Assembly: GCF_900169165.1 (NCBI RefSeq)
Contig: NZ_FXYY01000022.1
Location: forward strand, 1-54,533
From: Brevibacterium linens ATCC 9172
Lineage (GTDB): Bacteria; Actinomycetota; Actinomycetes; Actinomycetales; Brevibacteriaceae
Reading direction: 5' to 3'
DNA length: 54,533 nt
Shown here: piece after piece, positions 26,338 through 35,529 of the stretch
Numbering within the stretch: position 1 is the stretch's first letter
Layout: every line of letters begins with the position of its first letter
Position numbers and translations under genes: made by a program
Notes under the pieces: model-generated
Seen by the model: the letters and a program-made list of their open reading frames with translations, nothing else
Databases searched by the model: none
Told to the model about the DNA's origin: nothing

Positions 26338-28274
26338 GGTGTGATCCCCAAAGCGGTGAGTAGCGCAGCATGCGCCTGTTTCAGGGCGAGGATACCCTGC
26401 GGTCTGAGGGCCACCTCGTCGAGTTCAATGAGGTGGTTCGCGATCTCCTGCTTCGTCGGTGCCCGCCATCCCTGACTGGCAGCCCAGGCTTCCAGAGTCG
26501 TGGACCACGGTGCTGCCGTCGCATCGGGCAGGCTTGGTGGTTCACCTATGGTGACTCCGGCGTTGACGTCGCGGAGCAGCGCGGTAAAAGTGTGCAGGTA
26601 GAGATCCGAGTCCAGGGTGTTCTCAATGCCGTGCACGTCGAGGGCGACAATCCGGTCACCAGGTATGGCGCGACCGATCGTCTCGGCGAGCCTTTGTCCC
26701 CCGCCGTCGCCGTCGACGAGGAACGCGACCCTAGCCGCCTGGAAGTCGAGCTCCGGGTACGAGTCCTTCGGCATCTCTGAGAGGCCAGGTGCCACCTGAT
26801 ACGGCAGGCTGTCTTGTCCTATGGCGGCGCGCATTAGGGTCGGGAGGAGGATCATGTCGGTGGCGCCTTCCGCGATGACCGCGCAGCGTGCTGGTGTAAA
26901 TGCTGCGGCCGAGGCACCCATCGCGAACATCAGGGAGGTGAACCCGCCGCCCTCTTGTCGCCAGAAGCTGTTTTCTACGTGGCTCGTCTCGTCGCTGTCG
27001 GGCACGACGGCTCGGATACCGACACCAAGATCGGCGGGTAGACAGCCCGGCGAGTGGGTGGTGTAGATGATCTTGTCGGCTTTGTCCTGTTTGGCGAACA
27101 TCTGCACGAGATCGGCCTGCGCGTCGATGTGAAGGCGGGTTTCCGCCTCATCGATCAGGAGGATCGTCGCGCGTCCACTGTTTCGCGCAGCAAGGAAAGA
27201 GTTCAAAGCGACGAACATTCGCAACCCAGCGCTTCGTTCGTCGAACACGGATGCGTGTACACCGTCTTCGACGATGCCAATTCGGAGAAGCTTGTTCTCG
27301 ACGTTGAGTTCGACCTTTAGGTCGGACTGCTGCCATGCGTTCTTGAAGTAGTTGCCGAGTGTGATGTTCGCCTTGTTCTTGATTGTGTCTCGTCGGGATA
27401 CCTGTCCGGTCTGCACGGCCTGGGTTAGAGCATTCAGGTCAAGTCCGGCCAATCGCGCCAGGTTCGCAAGCGCTGTTGGCACGTCGCCAAGCAGTGCGTC
27501 ATCAAGGGTGTAGGCAGAAGCCAGCGTGCGGTCGGCCTCAGTGAACATGACTACGTCGGGGGTGAGATTCCAGAGTGCCTTCTCGGTCCTCTCCGTGGGG
27601 TCCTCACGATCAACCCACGCTCCGAGTGAGAGAAGCAGTCGCTGCAGAACGTCGGTTTCGGCGAATGCACTCAATACCTCGACGTCTTTGTCAGCGCGTT
27701 CGCGCAAGGCGTCAATCGGTTCTCGCTCCCCGAGCGGGTTAGCGAGGTGGGTATCGAGATCTTGTCGCAGCAGGCGAAGTTCATCGAGCAACGGCGAACC
27801 ATCCGGGGGCTCTGGTATTTCGTCTTCCTCGGCCATTTCGATGGGAAGCGGTTCTAAGACGCTGATTGCTGACAGGGATTCACCCAGGTCGGCTGCCAGT
27901 TGCTTCAGCTGCGCCTCGGACTTGCGAGGTGCGGGCTTGACAGTGAAGTTGGGTCCATCACCGTCGGCACGACGACTAACGAAGAATTCGATTGGAGTGT
28001 CCTCGAGTTCAAGGTCCTCCAACTCCTTACGGTCCTCGTCGCTGACGCGGTAACGCAAGCTGACGACCGGGGTGGAGTCGGCGATGCCCGTCGATGCGCG
28101 CGACCGCTGTGCGGGTCCGAGAGCGTCGGAGGCGTCCACATAGGCAAGTGACCTGAGGAGCGTCGTCTTACCTGCCTCGTTTGGCCCAACGATTGCGACA
28201 AGCTTCTGGTCTAGCTTGATCGTGGTATCAAGGAGCCGGCCGGCACCACGCACTCGTGCAGAAACAAGCCTCAT
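26334..28274 (-). CDS. OLD-family ATPase with TOPRIM nuclease domain
   Basis: A 646-residue protein. The N-terminal ATPase has Walker A VGPNEAGKTTLLRS (residues 29-42) and Walker B ILLIDEAETRLHIDAQ (about 370) with TTHSPGCLP after it. A C-terminal TOPRIM domain has the Glu in AEGATDMILLP (about 466) and the D-x-D in LVDGDGGGQ (about 520). OLD proteins are DNA nucleases used in several phage-defence systems such as Gabija, where the partner is a UvrD-like helicase. Here the partner is a different large ATPase, and no helicase is coupled to it. Confidence 0.8.
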   Translation of the reverse strand: MRLVSARVRGAGRLLDTTIKLDQKLVAIVGPNEAGKTTLLRSLAYVDASDALGPAQRSRASTGIADSTPVVSLRYRVSDEDRKELEDLELEDTPIEFFVSRRADGDGPNFTVKPAPRKSEAQLKQLAADLGESLSAISVLEPLPIEMAEEDEIPEPPDGSPLLDELRLLRQDLDTHLANPLGEREPIDALRERADKDVEVLSAFAETDVLQRLLLSLGAWVDREDPTERTEKALWNLTPDVVMFTEADRTLASAYTLDDALLGDVPTALANLARLAGLDLNALTQAVQTGQVSRRDTIKNKANITLGNYFKNAWQQSDLKVELNVENKLLRIGIVEDGVHASVFDERSAGLRMFVALNSFLAARNSGRATILLIDEAETRLHIDAQADLVQMFAKQDKADKIIYTTHSPGCLPADLGVGIRAVVPDSDETSHVENSFWRQEGGGFTSLMFAMGASAAAFTPARCAVIAEGATDMILLPTLMRAAIGQDSLPYQVAPGLSEMPKDSYPELDFQAARVAFLVDGDGGGQRLAETIGRAIPGDRIVALDVHGIENTLDSDLYLHTFTALLRDVNAGVTIGEPPSLPDATAAPWSTTLEAWAASQGWRAPTKQEIANHLIELDEVALRPQGILALKQAHAALLTALGITP

Positions 28275-29299
28275 GCAGCATCCCCCGATCCGTTGCGCTG
28301 GTCAGTCGCATCCTCTCGATCGGCGGCGTCGACGCTCAGCTGGTCCTAGCCTCGATGGGTGCCCCCAGAGCGTCGGCTCTGGAACCTCGTGGCTCATTGA
28401 CGAACTCTACCGGCTAGGTCCGACTCAGCGATGCATCTCTGCGCACTCGGTGCTGTCGTTCCGCATGGGCATCGCTGACAAGTCATCCGCACGGCAAGGC
28501 TCTCGACCGGCCGACCCCGCGCTTGACCGGAAGGTGCGCTCGTGACACCCCGTGCCATACCGAACGGGTAATGATGTTCATCGGTGCTGTCCTCAGTCCT
28601 TCGGACGGAGACACGAAAAGGAGGCCGGACCTGCAGAAACCCGCAGGTCCGGGCCTTCCATCAGCCTTTTCGGGCCTCGGGCAAGCTCTGATCTTTCAGA
28701 ACGCCCAGTCCTCGTCCTCCCTGATGAGAGGCGGAGAATCCTGCGGCTCCTCCAGCTCCAATGGCCGCTCGTGCCATCTATGTGCCACTCGCGATCGAAG
28801 CTAACGGTCACCGGCTCCAACGCTGTTGTCGCACAGCCCAAGTTTACCTCCGGCGCTCGGCACACTCAACGCGTTCAGTATTAAACACAGGCACGTTGGA
28901 GGACGATCAGCCGAGCTGCTCTCGCTACGTACGCGGCTAAGCCAAGCCGCTGGAAGTCTATCAACGTGGTGGTCTCAATGCTGCGCAAGTCGTGTCACGG
29001 GACGTACTCGACGGCGCCTGGGAATCCGGCAACGAGGGACGTCGACCAACATCTGTCGGCCGACGCGCTCGAGGGTCATTGTGCCAAGAAACAGGCTCCA
29101 GTTGAAGCCACCCAATTGGCTCTCAAGACGCTGGCGACCCACCCTCAGCCACCTGCTTACGTCCGATCGCCAACGCTCACCAATCCGGCACGTTCTGTGG
29201 TCACTAATGAGCGAGAGCGAAGCGGCGGACAATCCTAGCATCGCGAGCACCACCCTGGAGCAGGCTTGCCCCCGCCTCAAGCCCCGGTCACAACGAGCT
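28275..29299. other. 1-kb stretch with repeat, hairpin and possible gene relics
   Basis: It contains the right direct repeat (28703-28801) and a near-perfect hairpin GGCCGGACCTGC...GCAGGTCCGGGCC (28623-28655). Between about 28880 and 29290 several overlapping short frames exist on both strands, none with a ribosome binding site. A plus-strand stretch reading PLEVYQRGGLNAAQVVSRDV is coding-like but lacks a start. I see no intact gene. Confidence 0.4.
28703..28801. repeat. right copy of the 98-bp direct repeat flanking the defence island
   Basis: About 95% identical to 17375-17472 in the same orientation, 11.3 kb away. On the minus strand it reads WHERPLELEEPQDSPPLIRE, then DEDWAF and a stop, followed at once by the hairpin at 28623-28655, as a gene end with terminator would be. 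Confidence 0.7.
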
Positions 29300-29929
29300 T
29301 TAGAAACCCAACTCTATCAACGAATCAATTTGCATCCGGAAGGTAGGTAAAAACCCCTGATCTTCGGTCGACCTCTGGATCCTCCTATCTTCCCTGAGGC
29401 TCTCTCGAGCTACAGCAATTGCCTTATCTGCGTGGAGCAGAATGGCGCTCAACTCTATTAGGACACTATTGCTTGGAATTTTTGCAATCCTGATCCTTGA
29501 GTCATAGCCACGAATGTCAAAATTGGGATCCTCCGACTCGGCAAGAACCAGAGCCTGATTAGGCTGTATAGTTCCAGCCAATTGAGTAAAATCTTGCCTT
29601 AAATCCTGCGAATCGAGCTTCTCTGGCGCAATAAGGGGCGCCGCACTCCAGCCGAATATCGGCCCTAGCGGACCCGACATGAGTTCGACAAAAGGTCCTA
29701 CAAGACCAGATTTGACTATTTCGCTAATGCTGCCCGGATCTTGATCGCCCCTCATTGCCTGTTCGACGATTGGAGGCGCCGTGCAAGATACCTTCTCGAG
29801 TTTCCCATCAGAGTTTCGCCCTAGAACCGCCGTGGCAAACACCGATGCATCCTCACGAAATTGCTCGGCAACTAGCTTTGCGTCGGCGTAGGTAGCTGGT
29901 GCCGATAGGATCATTGTGCTGGATTTCAT
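29300..29929 (-). CDS. hypothetical protein, 209 residues
   Basis: It starts at ATG with AAGGAG nine bases upstream, and the start shares an ATGA overlap with a short upstream frame. Base composition is clearly lower in GC than the neighbours, suggesting separate origin. The body has a Gly/Pro-rich middle (SGLVGPFVELMSGPLGPIFG) between two alpha/beta halves, faintly like DUF1269-type proteins, where a similar glycine-rich segment is flanked by a ferredoxin-like fold. No catalytic motif is visible. Function unknown. Confidence 0.6.
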   Translation of the reverse strand: MKSSTMILSAPATYADAKLVAEQFREDASVFATAVLGRNSDGKLEKVSCTAPPIVEQAMRGDQDPGSISEIVKSGLVGPFVELMSGPLGPIFGWSAAPLIAPEKLDSQDLRQDFTQLAGTIQPNQALVLAESEDPNFDIRGYDSRIRIAKIPSNSVLIELSAILLHADKAIAVARESLREDRRIQRSTEDQGFLPTFRMQIDSLIELGF

Positions 29930-30114
29930 CTTTCGCGCTCCTTCATCTCACTCGCACCAGCCTCGCCTGGCGCTCCGTCTTCGTAAGTACGGGATGGCCA
30001 AAAGTAGCTTCTGCCTAGAGTATTTGATCGCAGGTAGTTTGCGACCTTCGTGGTTGACATCGACGTTGCATGTCCATCAGGGAGCAGACCTTCACGCATT
30101 CTAATTAGTCGCAT
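29926..30114 (-). CDS. possible short or truncated gene coupled to the 209-residue gene
   Basis: The frame ends in KERER and a TGA that overlaps the next start (ATGA). It stays open upstream to about 30250 (GGRWIVWDCEQQFL precedes the first Met) without any start codon, so it may be the 3' remnant of a longer gene cut off near the palindrome at 30234. No ribosome binding site is visible before any of its Met codons. Confidence 0.35.
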   Translation of the reverse strand: MRLIRMREGLLPDGHATSMSTTKVANYLRSNTLGRSYFWPSRTYEDGAPGEAGASEMKERER

Positions 30115-30233
30115 TAAGAACTGTTGCTCGCAGTCCCAAACGATCCACCGCCCGCCTGGCGCGAGCGAGGCTCGTGCAAGTCTGCTCTGAACGGTGGCCT
30201 TGACGTGGACTCTACACGATCGTAGGCTTCGAT

Positions 30234-30253
30234 TAAGTGAGGCACCTCACTTA
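30234..30253. promoter_or_regulatory. perfect palindrome upstream of the secreted-protein gene (cluster operator candidate)
   Basis: TAAGTGAGG-CA-CCTCACTTA, nine paired bases each side, lies 30 bp before the start at 30284. Its centre GAGGCACCTCA is repeated exactly at 30800-30810 before the ABC exporter gene, and GGCACCT with a flanking TTA is found in the palindrome at 42450-42481. Confidence 0.65.
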
Positions 30254-30283
30254 TCGCACTCAGCACACACTCAAGGAGGAGAC

Positions 30284-30589
30284 ATGAGACGGCTCGCTAC
30301 GATCCTGATCTCAGCTTTTACGAGTCTTGGATTGGTGACCTTCGGCGGCTCGACGGCCCTTGCATCAGAGCCCGCGGCTCAGTCTGTTACAGCGCACGTT
30401 GCGCCTGCATCGGTGGCCGCCCCGGCAGAGGTCGAACCTGAGATTGATTGGGGGGAGGTAATTAGAACATTTCACGATCAGGGAAGCTGCAACGCCGTCA
30501 GGGTCGTTTACGAATCAGTTCGGCCAGATCTTCCCAAGCTGAAATGCATCAAGGGCGACAATGGACTTTGGCACCTCGTTCGCAGGTAG
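30284..30589 (+). CDS. small secreted protein with two cysteines
   Basis: A 101-residue protein with a clear signal peptide (hydrophobic residues about 5-26, probable cleavage after ALA) and an Ala/Pro/Val-rich linker. A mature domain of about 50 residues contains two cysteines (GSCNAVRVVYESV and LKCIKGDNG) and ends LWHLVRR. The start is fixed by AAGGAGGAG. No family recognised. The palindrome upstream, shared with the lanthipeptide genes, makes it a candidate accessory or immunity protein of that cluster. Confidence 0.75.
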   Translation: MRRLATILISAFTSLGLVTFGGSTALASEPAAQSVTAHVAPASVAAPAEVEPEIDWGEVIRTFHDQGSCNAVRVVYESVRPDLPKLKCIKGDNGLWHLVRR

Positions 30590-30615
30590 TTCTATCACTA
30601 GAAACCGCGTGCGTG

Positions 30616-30652
30616 GCTGGATCGTACTTCCTGATGGGAGGTGCGATCCAGC
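30616..30652 (+). terminator. terminator of the secreted-protein gene
   Basis: GCTGGATCG pairs with CGATCCAGC, with further partial pairing inside (TTCC/GGGA), followed by TATTTG. It starts 26 bp after the stop codon. Confidence 0.7.
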
Positions 30653-31104
30653 TATTTGCCTACGCCCGCACGAGGCATTACCTCGCTCGTCTAGCCATTG
30701 TAGGTGCCCACTTCTTGAACGGCCTCCGCGCGAGTCTATTGATACAAGCTGCCACTATCCAGGACCAGTGACCAGTCGTTAGGGCCCCACGAATATATAG
30801 AGGCACCTCAACTGGGTGGTGACGTCTCTCGCCATGGCCATCAACCACGGTGCCGCCGTAATGAAGAGGTGTCGGTGCCGGTTCTAGACGCGGCCGTTTG
30901 GCCACCGTGGCCACATGATCGTCTGGCAAGACTGATCCGGTCCCCCTCGTTACGAGACTCCCCGTGCTCATCGATTGCCAACGCACGGGGGTCAGCGGCA
31001 CCGTGTTTCTGATGCTCACATGCCGGGCCAACACGCGAGTCTTGGCCTGTGCTTGGAGTGCGGTCAAAAAACTGCCAGGACCGGTTCGTAGAAAAAGGAG
31101 CCAT
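30653..31104. other. 450-bp leader region of the ABC exporter gene
   Basis: No convincing gene. It contains GAGGCACCTCA (30800-30810), identical to the core of the palindrome at 30234-30253. A further dyad, CCCCGTGC (30959-30966) with GCACGGGG (about 30984-30991), sits upstream of the ribosome binding site AAAGGAG (31094-31100). Confidence 0.5.
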
Positions 31105-32892
31105 ATGCGCAGGAGGAAAGCCAATGCCGACCGTAAACGAGTTGCAGGATTCCGGCAAGCATTCGGCGTGATGAGACCGTACCAGGCGGTGCTATGGTGG
31201 GCGCTGCTAATCGGAATATGCGCCGCGGGGATCTCCACCATCCAACCTATTTTCGTTTCCAGGGTCGTCGACGAGTTCAGCGGCGGAATCACCATCGGTC
31301 TGCCCATGCTCATCGTTTGCCTGCTTATTGTCGGCGCGGGGTTGACAGGAATGAAGGAACTGCTCATCGAGAGAGCCGGAGAGCGGTTCGCCTACGACAC
31401 CCGAGTAGCCCTCGTCGAACTCATCTACAACCTACCAATTCCTAGACTCGAGAAACACGACAGAGCCGACATCGTCTCAAGAGTCACCTCCGACGTCACT
31501 GCGGCGCGAATGCTTCTGACGTCCGGCATTATCGACCTGGCGGTGGGGGGCGCCACTGTTATCGTCTCGGTGGTGATGATGGCGACGATCGACCCTCTCC
31601 TACTCTCGCTCGCCCTCGTCGCTGTGCTCGTCGTGGCGATCGCCGTCTACAAACTGGGCGAGAAGGCGCGCCCCATCGGTCTGAGCATGCAGGACTCGAT
31701 CGGGACGCTCGCCGGGCACCTCTCTCGAGCGATCGGCTCCATCAAGACGATCCGCGCGGCGAGAGCAACCAAGGCAGAAGGACTGGGAGCGCAGGAACAG
31801 GCGGCGGCCGTTCGGCGAGCCGGGCTTGAAGCCGCCAATCTGCGGGCGATCATCCAAGCCACGACCGGCGTCGCAGTTCAGCTCTTGATCGTTGTGGTCG
31901 TCGGCATCGGTGCGCTCCGAGTCTCCGTGGGAGCCGTGTCAACAGGCGATCTTGCCGCATTCATCATGTATCTCATGCTGATCGTCACGCCCATCACGAT
32001 GATGGCGACCATCGTTTCCACGCTGGGTGAGGCCTTCGGGGCGCTCTCGCGAATTCTTGAGCTTCAGAGAGAGCCGATCGAAGACCCAGGTCCCGACCAG
32101 GAAGCGGCGGCGGCCGTCCGCCCTCGGCTGGACTCGCCGGCGTTAGAGTTCGACACCGTCTCGTTCGCATACTCCTTGACGCGGGCGTCGAACCAGCCCG
32201 TTGCATTGACACTCGACAACGTAAGTTTCGCCGCTGCTCCGGGCGCTGTGACGGCGCTCGTGGGGCCTTCTGGGGCCGGGAAGACCACGGTCTTCTCGCT
32301 CATCGAGCGATTCTACGACGTCACGGAGGGAACGATTCGCATCCATGGGCGCGACATGGGATCGATGTCCCGCGACGAGGTGCGCTCGCGCGTCGCCTAC
32401 GTCGACCAGGACGCAGCAGCGTTGTCCGGCACAATCCGCGACAACCTGCGCCTCAACGCTCCATCGGCCGACGACGAGACCTGTGCGCAGGCTCTCTGGA
32501 AAGTTGGCCTCCTAGCCGAGCACGAACAGGCACGCGAAGTGCTTGACAGGAGCGTCGGCGAGCTAGGGTCGCGCCTCAGCGGTGGCGAGCGCCAGCGCCT
32601 GGCCTTCGCGCGGGCCATACTCTCCCAGGCGGAGATCCTTCTCCTTGACGAAGTCACCTCTCACCTGGACGGTAGGAACGAATCGGCGATCCAAGACGTG
32701 ATGCGGTCTGGCGACGACCAGACCGTTCTCGTCATCGCCCACCGCCTGTCAACGATCGCCGACGCGGACCGCATCATTCTCTTCGACGAGGGTCGGATCC
32801 GGGATGCCGGAACCCACCGCGAGCTGCTCGGGCGGTCGGAACTCTACCTCAGCCTCGCCCGCACGCAGTTCATCACCAGCGATCCCGACTGA
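31105..32892 (+). CDS. fused ABC exporter (TMD-NBD), probable lanthipeptide transporter
   Basis: A 595-residue ABC half-transporter. Six transmembrane helices (about residues 30-310) are followed by an ATPase domain with Walker A VGPSGAGKTTVFSLI, signature LSGGERQRLAFARA, Walker B ILLLDEVTSHLDG and the H-loop IAHRLST. I place the start at ATG 31105 behind AAAGGAG; the frame is open further upstream without a ribosome binding site. No N-terminal peptidase domain is present, so it does not cleave double-glycine leaders. The gene is 97 bp ahead of the first LanKC gene, so exporting the modified peptide is the likely role. Confidence 0.88.
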   Translation: MRRRKANADRKRVAGFRQAFGVMRPYQAVLWWALLIGICAAGISTIQPIFVSRVVDEFSGGITIGLPMLIVCLLIVGAGLTGMKELLIERAGERFAYDTRVALVELIYNLPIPRLEKHDRADIVSRVTSDVTAARMLLTSGIIDLAVGGATVIVSVVMMATIDPLLLSLALVAVLVVAIAVYKLGEKARPIGLSMQDSIGTLAGHLSRAIGSIKTIRAARATKAEGLGAQEQAAAVRRAGLEAANLRAIIQATTGVAVQLLIVVVVGIGALRVSVGAVSTGDLAAFIMYLMLIVTPITMMATIVSTLGEAFGALSRILELQREPIEDPGPDQEAAAAVRPRLDSPALEFDTVSFAYSLTRASNQPVALTLDNVSFAAAPGAVTALVGPSGAGKTTVFSLIERFYDVTEGTIRIHGRDMGSMSRDEVRSRVAYVDQDAAALSGTIRDNLRLNAPSADDETCAQALWKVGLLAEHEQAREVLDRSVGELGSRLSGGERQRLAFARAILSQAEILLLDEVTSHLDGRNESAIQDVMRSGDDQTVLVIAHRLSTIADADRIILFDEGRIRDAGTHRELLGRSELYLSLARTQFITSDPD

Positions 32893-32939
32893 ACCAGAGC
32901 TCCCACGAACGGGAGGGTTGCCAAGATGCGATCCGGCTG

Positions 32940-32973
32940 CTAAGTTGGGTAGTCACCTTACTCTTACGCCTAG
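32940..32973. promoter_or_regulatory. candidate operator in front of the first LanKC gene
   Basis: CTAAGTTGGGTAGTCACCTT plus ACTCTTACGCCTAG shares CACCTTA, TTA and CTAG spacing with the palindrome at 42450-42481 read on the minus strand. It lies 17 bp before the LanKC start. The dyad is weak. Confidence 0.4.
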
Positions 32974-32989
32974 AGGGGAGGACGGACAG

Positions 32990-35521
32990 ATGCCGCTCGA
33001 CACTCGCTACCTGCACTACTGTCAGGCGGGGAAGCCCTTCTATCAGCCAGCTGACAATGCGGGCTCGTCCCCGGCGCTGGGCTCAGACATCGTCCAACTC
33101 ACCGAGTGGACCGTCACCAGGAGTCAGCCATGGACCGTCTACGTCCCGTCCGATAGGCGATTGCCGCGCCAGGGTTGGAAGATCCATCTCTCAGCGACGA
33201 GAAGTAATCGCGCAGCAGTCCTCCGCGCAGCCTCTGAATATTGCTATCGCCACGACATTCCCTTCAAGCACCTGTCGACCGAGGCGGACTTCAAGTCGCA
33301 GAACAGCAAGTACGCGAACCGGGCATCGTCGGGGAAGTTTGTCACCGTCTATCCCGAATCCGTCGAACAGTTCGAGAAGACCCTGCGCGACCTCGACTCG
33401 ACCATCGGACACCTCGAGGGGCCCTACATTCTCTCTGATCGACGATGGGGAACCGGCCCAATCTTCTATCGATACGGTGCGTTCGTACAGTCGAACTCGG
33501 AGACCACCTTCGTCACGACGCTCATTGCTCCCGACGGTACAGAGGTCGAGGATCCCAGGGAGCCTGCCTTCACGCCCCCCGCCTGGCTCGACTTCCCGAC
33601 GTTCCTGAGCGAGCAGAGGGACCAGGCGGGTGGGCCTGAATTCCCGTTCGAAATGGTCAAGGCTCTGCATTTCTCCAACGGAGGAGGAGTCTACCTGGCT
33701 CGGGCTCTGACCAACGAGTTTGTCGGAGCCGGGACCGATGTCGTCCTCAAAGAGGCACGACCCCACACTGCCGTCGACGACGACGGCCTCGACGCCGTTG
33801 ACCGCCTAGCACACGAGAACCGAGTGTTGCAGGACCTCGCATCAACCGGATTCGTCCCGCAGGTGCATGGAATCTTCCGGCACTGGGAGCACATGTTCTT
33901 GGTCCAAGAGCATGTCGATGGGCTCGACCTCAAGCGCGAGTGGATGAAGCGGACGCCGGTGCTCAAACCGCGACCCTGGACTCTGCAGGAGCCCGATTAC
34001 CTCAAATGGCTTGAGAGAACGATCGGGCGCCTCGAGGCCGCCATCGGTGCCTTCCATCGTAAGGGCTGGCTCATCGGCGACATCCATCCAAAGAACATCA
34101 TCATGAGAAACGGTGCGCACCCCGTCTTCATCGACCTCGAGTTCGCCCATGCGATGGACGAGCGGTGGCGGAGCACAAACGGTGCACCCGGATACGAGCC
34201 ATCCAAAGGCCTGACGGGAGCTGCAGCTGATAGATGGTCGCTGGGCATCGTCGAGCTGGACCTCGTGCTCCCGCAGGCGACGATCGCCGACCAAGGGAAC
34301 CACCAGAAGATCGTAGATCTAGTAGCGTTCGGGCAGGAGGAGCTCGGAGTTCCGGAGGCAGCCGCTGCCCGAATTCTCCGGAACACCGTCGAGGCGCTCC
34401 CTCATTCTGAATCGGCTAGGCCGACGATGCCGCCGCTGGAGATCGACCAGTTGCAGAGACGGTTTGCGACGGCTATCCTCTCGACGATCGACCTCGAGAA
34501 TCCGCTTGCCCCGGTTCCCTCGGACATTGAAGTGTTCGAGGAGGGAGGAGACGAAGCCAGGATCGGCTATCCATACGGGATCGTCGGAGTGCTGGCGGCC
34601 TTAACCGTCTCAGGAGTACCACTGGAGGATCGACTGATCCGCCGCTCCACCGGATGGATTCGTGAACGGCTTTCTCAAATCCGCTCTAGCGGCTTCAAGG
34701 GAAGAGAAGGCATCCAGTACGGCCTCGAGCAGATCGGCTTCCACGCTCTGGCCGCCGAGGTGGAGCGGCTTGACCTTGCGCCGCCCTCGGACCACACCTA
34801 TTGGTCGGGCTGGGCAGGAGTCGGGCTAGGCGCGCTGTCCCGAGACAGTGTCCATGCCAAGGAGATAGAGGCCGCGTCCGACGCACTGAGCCGACTGCTC
34901 GAGACCGACGTTGAGACCCCGGTGGCAGGCCTTCTCCACGGCTGGAGCGGCCCGGCGCTCTTCTGGACAACTGCTTTCCGACGCCATGCTCAGCGACCCG
35001 AGTACAAGGATCTTGCGAGACGAGCGATCGAGCGCGACCTCAGTGCGTGCGGCGAGACTCTCAACGGCACCATTGAACTCGACGAGGGTTGGCGCACCCT
35101 GCCTTATCTGGGCACTGGCTCGGCAGGCGTAGCCCTGGCCATTGAAGAGCTCAACGCCATCAGCGAGTCGCCGAGATTCACGCAGGAGCTCGACAAGCTT
35201 CGCCTTGCCTCGACGTATTTTCAGTGCGGCCAGGGCGGCTTCGCCCACGGCCTCACGGGCTTCATCACAATGCTTGCCCGCTACCCGGAGATGCACTCTG
35301 GCGCGAGAGAGGTTCTCGAATCTCACATGCGATCGCTCCAGCTGCACGCAGTCCCCTTCGGGGAGGGCCTACTCATCCGGGGGAACCAGAATCTCCGGTT
35401 GTCCTGTGATTTCCTGACCGGTTCTGCAGGTGTGCTCGGTGGGCTGTCCGCAGTCCAGGGCCGCTGGTCAGGTGTTCCGTTCCTACCTGGGACGGACGGA
35501 TCGAGAATGGAGAGGAGGTGA
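32990..35521 (+). CDS. lanKC: class III lanthionine synthetase LanKC (module 1)
   Basis: An 843-residue three-domain enzyme that phosphorylates Ser/Thr of its precursor, eliminates phosphate and cyclises onto Cys to give lanthionine or labionin. The N-terminal lyase domain contains GWKIHLSATRSN, KYANRASSGKF and YILSDRRW. The kinase-like domain has GDIHPKNIIM (catalytic loop) and FIDLEFA. The C-terminal cyclase-like domain (HGWSGPALFW, GTGSAGVALA, GQGGFAHG) lacks the Cys-Cys-His zinc ligands of LanC, as expected for class III. The start ATG 32990 has GAGGGGAGG upstream; the frame is open earlier without one. Its last codons contain the ribosome binding site of the precursor gene. Confidence 0.93.
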   Translation: MPLDTRYLHYCQAGKPFYQPADNAGSSPALGSDIVQLTEWTVTRSQPWTVYVPSDRRLPRQGWKIHLSATRSNRAAVLRAASEYCYRHDIPFKHLSTEADFKSQNSKYANRASSGKFVTVYPESVEQFEKTLRDLDSTIGHLEGPYILSDRRWGTGPIFYRYGAFVQSNSETTFVTTLIAPDGTEVEDPREPAFTPPAWLDFPTFLSEQRDQAGGPEFPFEMVKALHFSNGGGVYLARALTNEFVGAGTDVVLKEARPHTAVDDDGLDAVDRLAHENRVLQDLASTGFVPQVHGIFRHWEHMFLVQEHVDGLDLKREWMKRTPVLKPRPWTLQEPDYLKWLERTIGRLEAAIGAFHRKGWLIGDIHPKNIIMRNGAHPVFIDLEFAHAMDERWRSTNGAPGYEPSKGLTGAAADRWSLGIVELDLVLPQATIADQGNHQKIVDLVAFGQEELGVPEAAAARILRNTVEALPHSESARPTMPPLEIDQLQRRFATAILSTIDLENPLAPVPSDIEVFEEGGDEARIGYPYGIVGVLAALTVSGVPLEDRLIRRSTGWIRERLSQIRSSGFKGREGIQYGLEQIGFHALAAEVERLDLAPPSDHTYWSGWAGVGLGALSRDSVHAKEIEAASDALSRLLETDVETPVAGLLHGWSGPALFWTTAFRRHAQRPEYKDLARRAIERDLSACGETLNGTIELDEGWRTLPYLGTGSAGVALAIEELNAISESPRFTQELDKLRLASTYFQCGQGGFAHGLTGFITMLARYPEMHSGAREVLESHMRSLQLHAVPFGEGLLIRGNQNLRLSCDFLTGSAGVLGGLSAVQGRWSGVPFLPGTDGSRMERR

Positions 35522-35529
35522 CTTTAATC

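Noticed and set aside
23770..28274. Assignment of the ATPase pair to Gabija, PARIS or Septu
   Set aside because: Gabija needs a UvrD-like helicase partner, PARIS has separate ATPase and TOPRIM proteins, and Septu has an HNH partner; none of these fits.
32804..32989. A longer N-terminus for LanKC module 1
   Set aside because: The added residues overlap the ABC exporter's 3' end and have no ribosome binding site; ATG 32990 has GAGGGGAGG and begins the family-like N-terminus.
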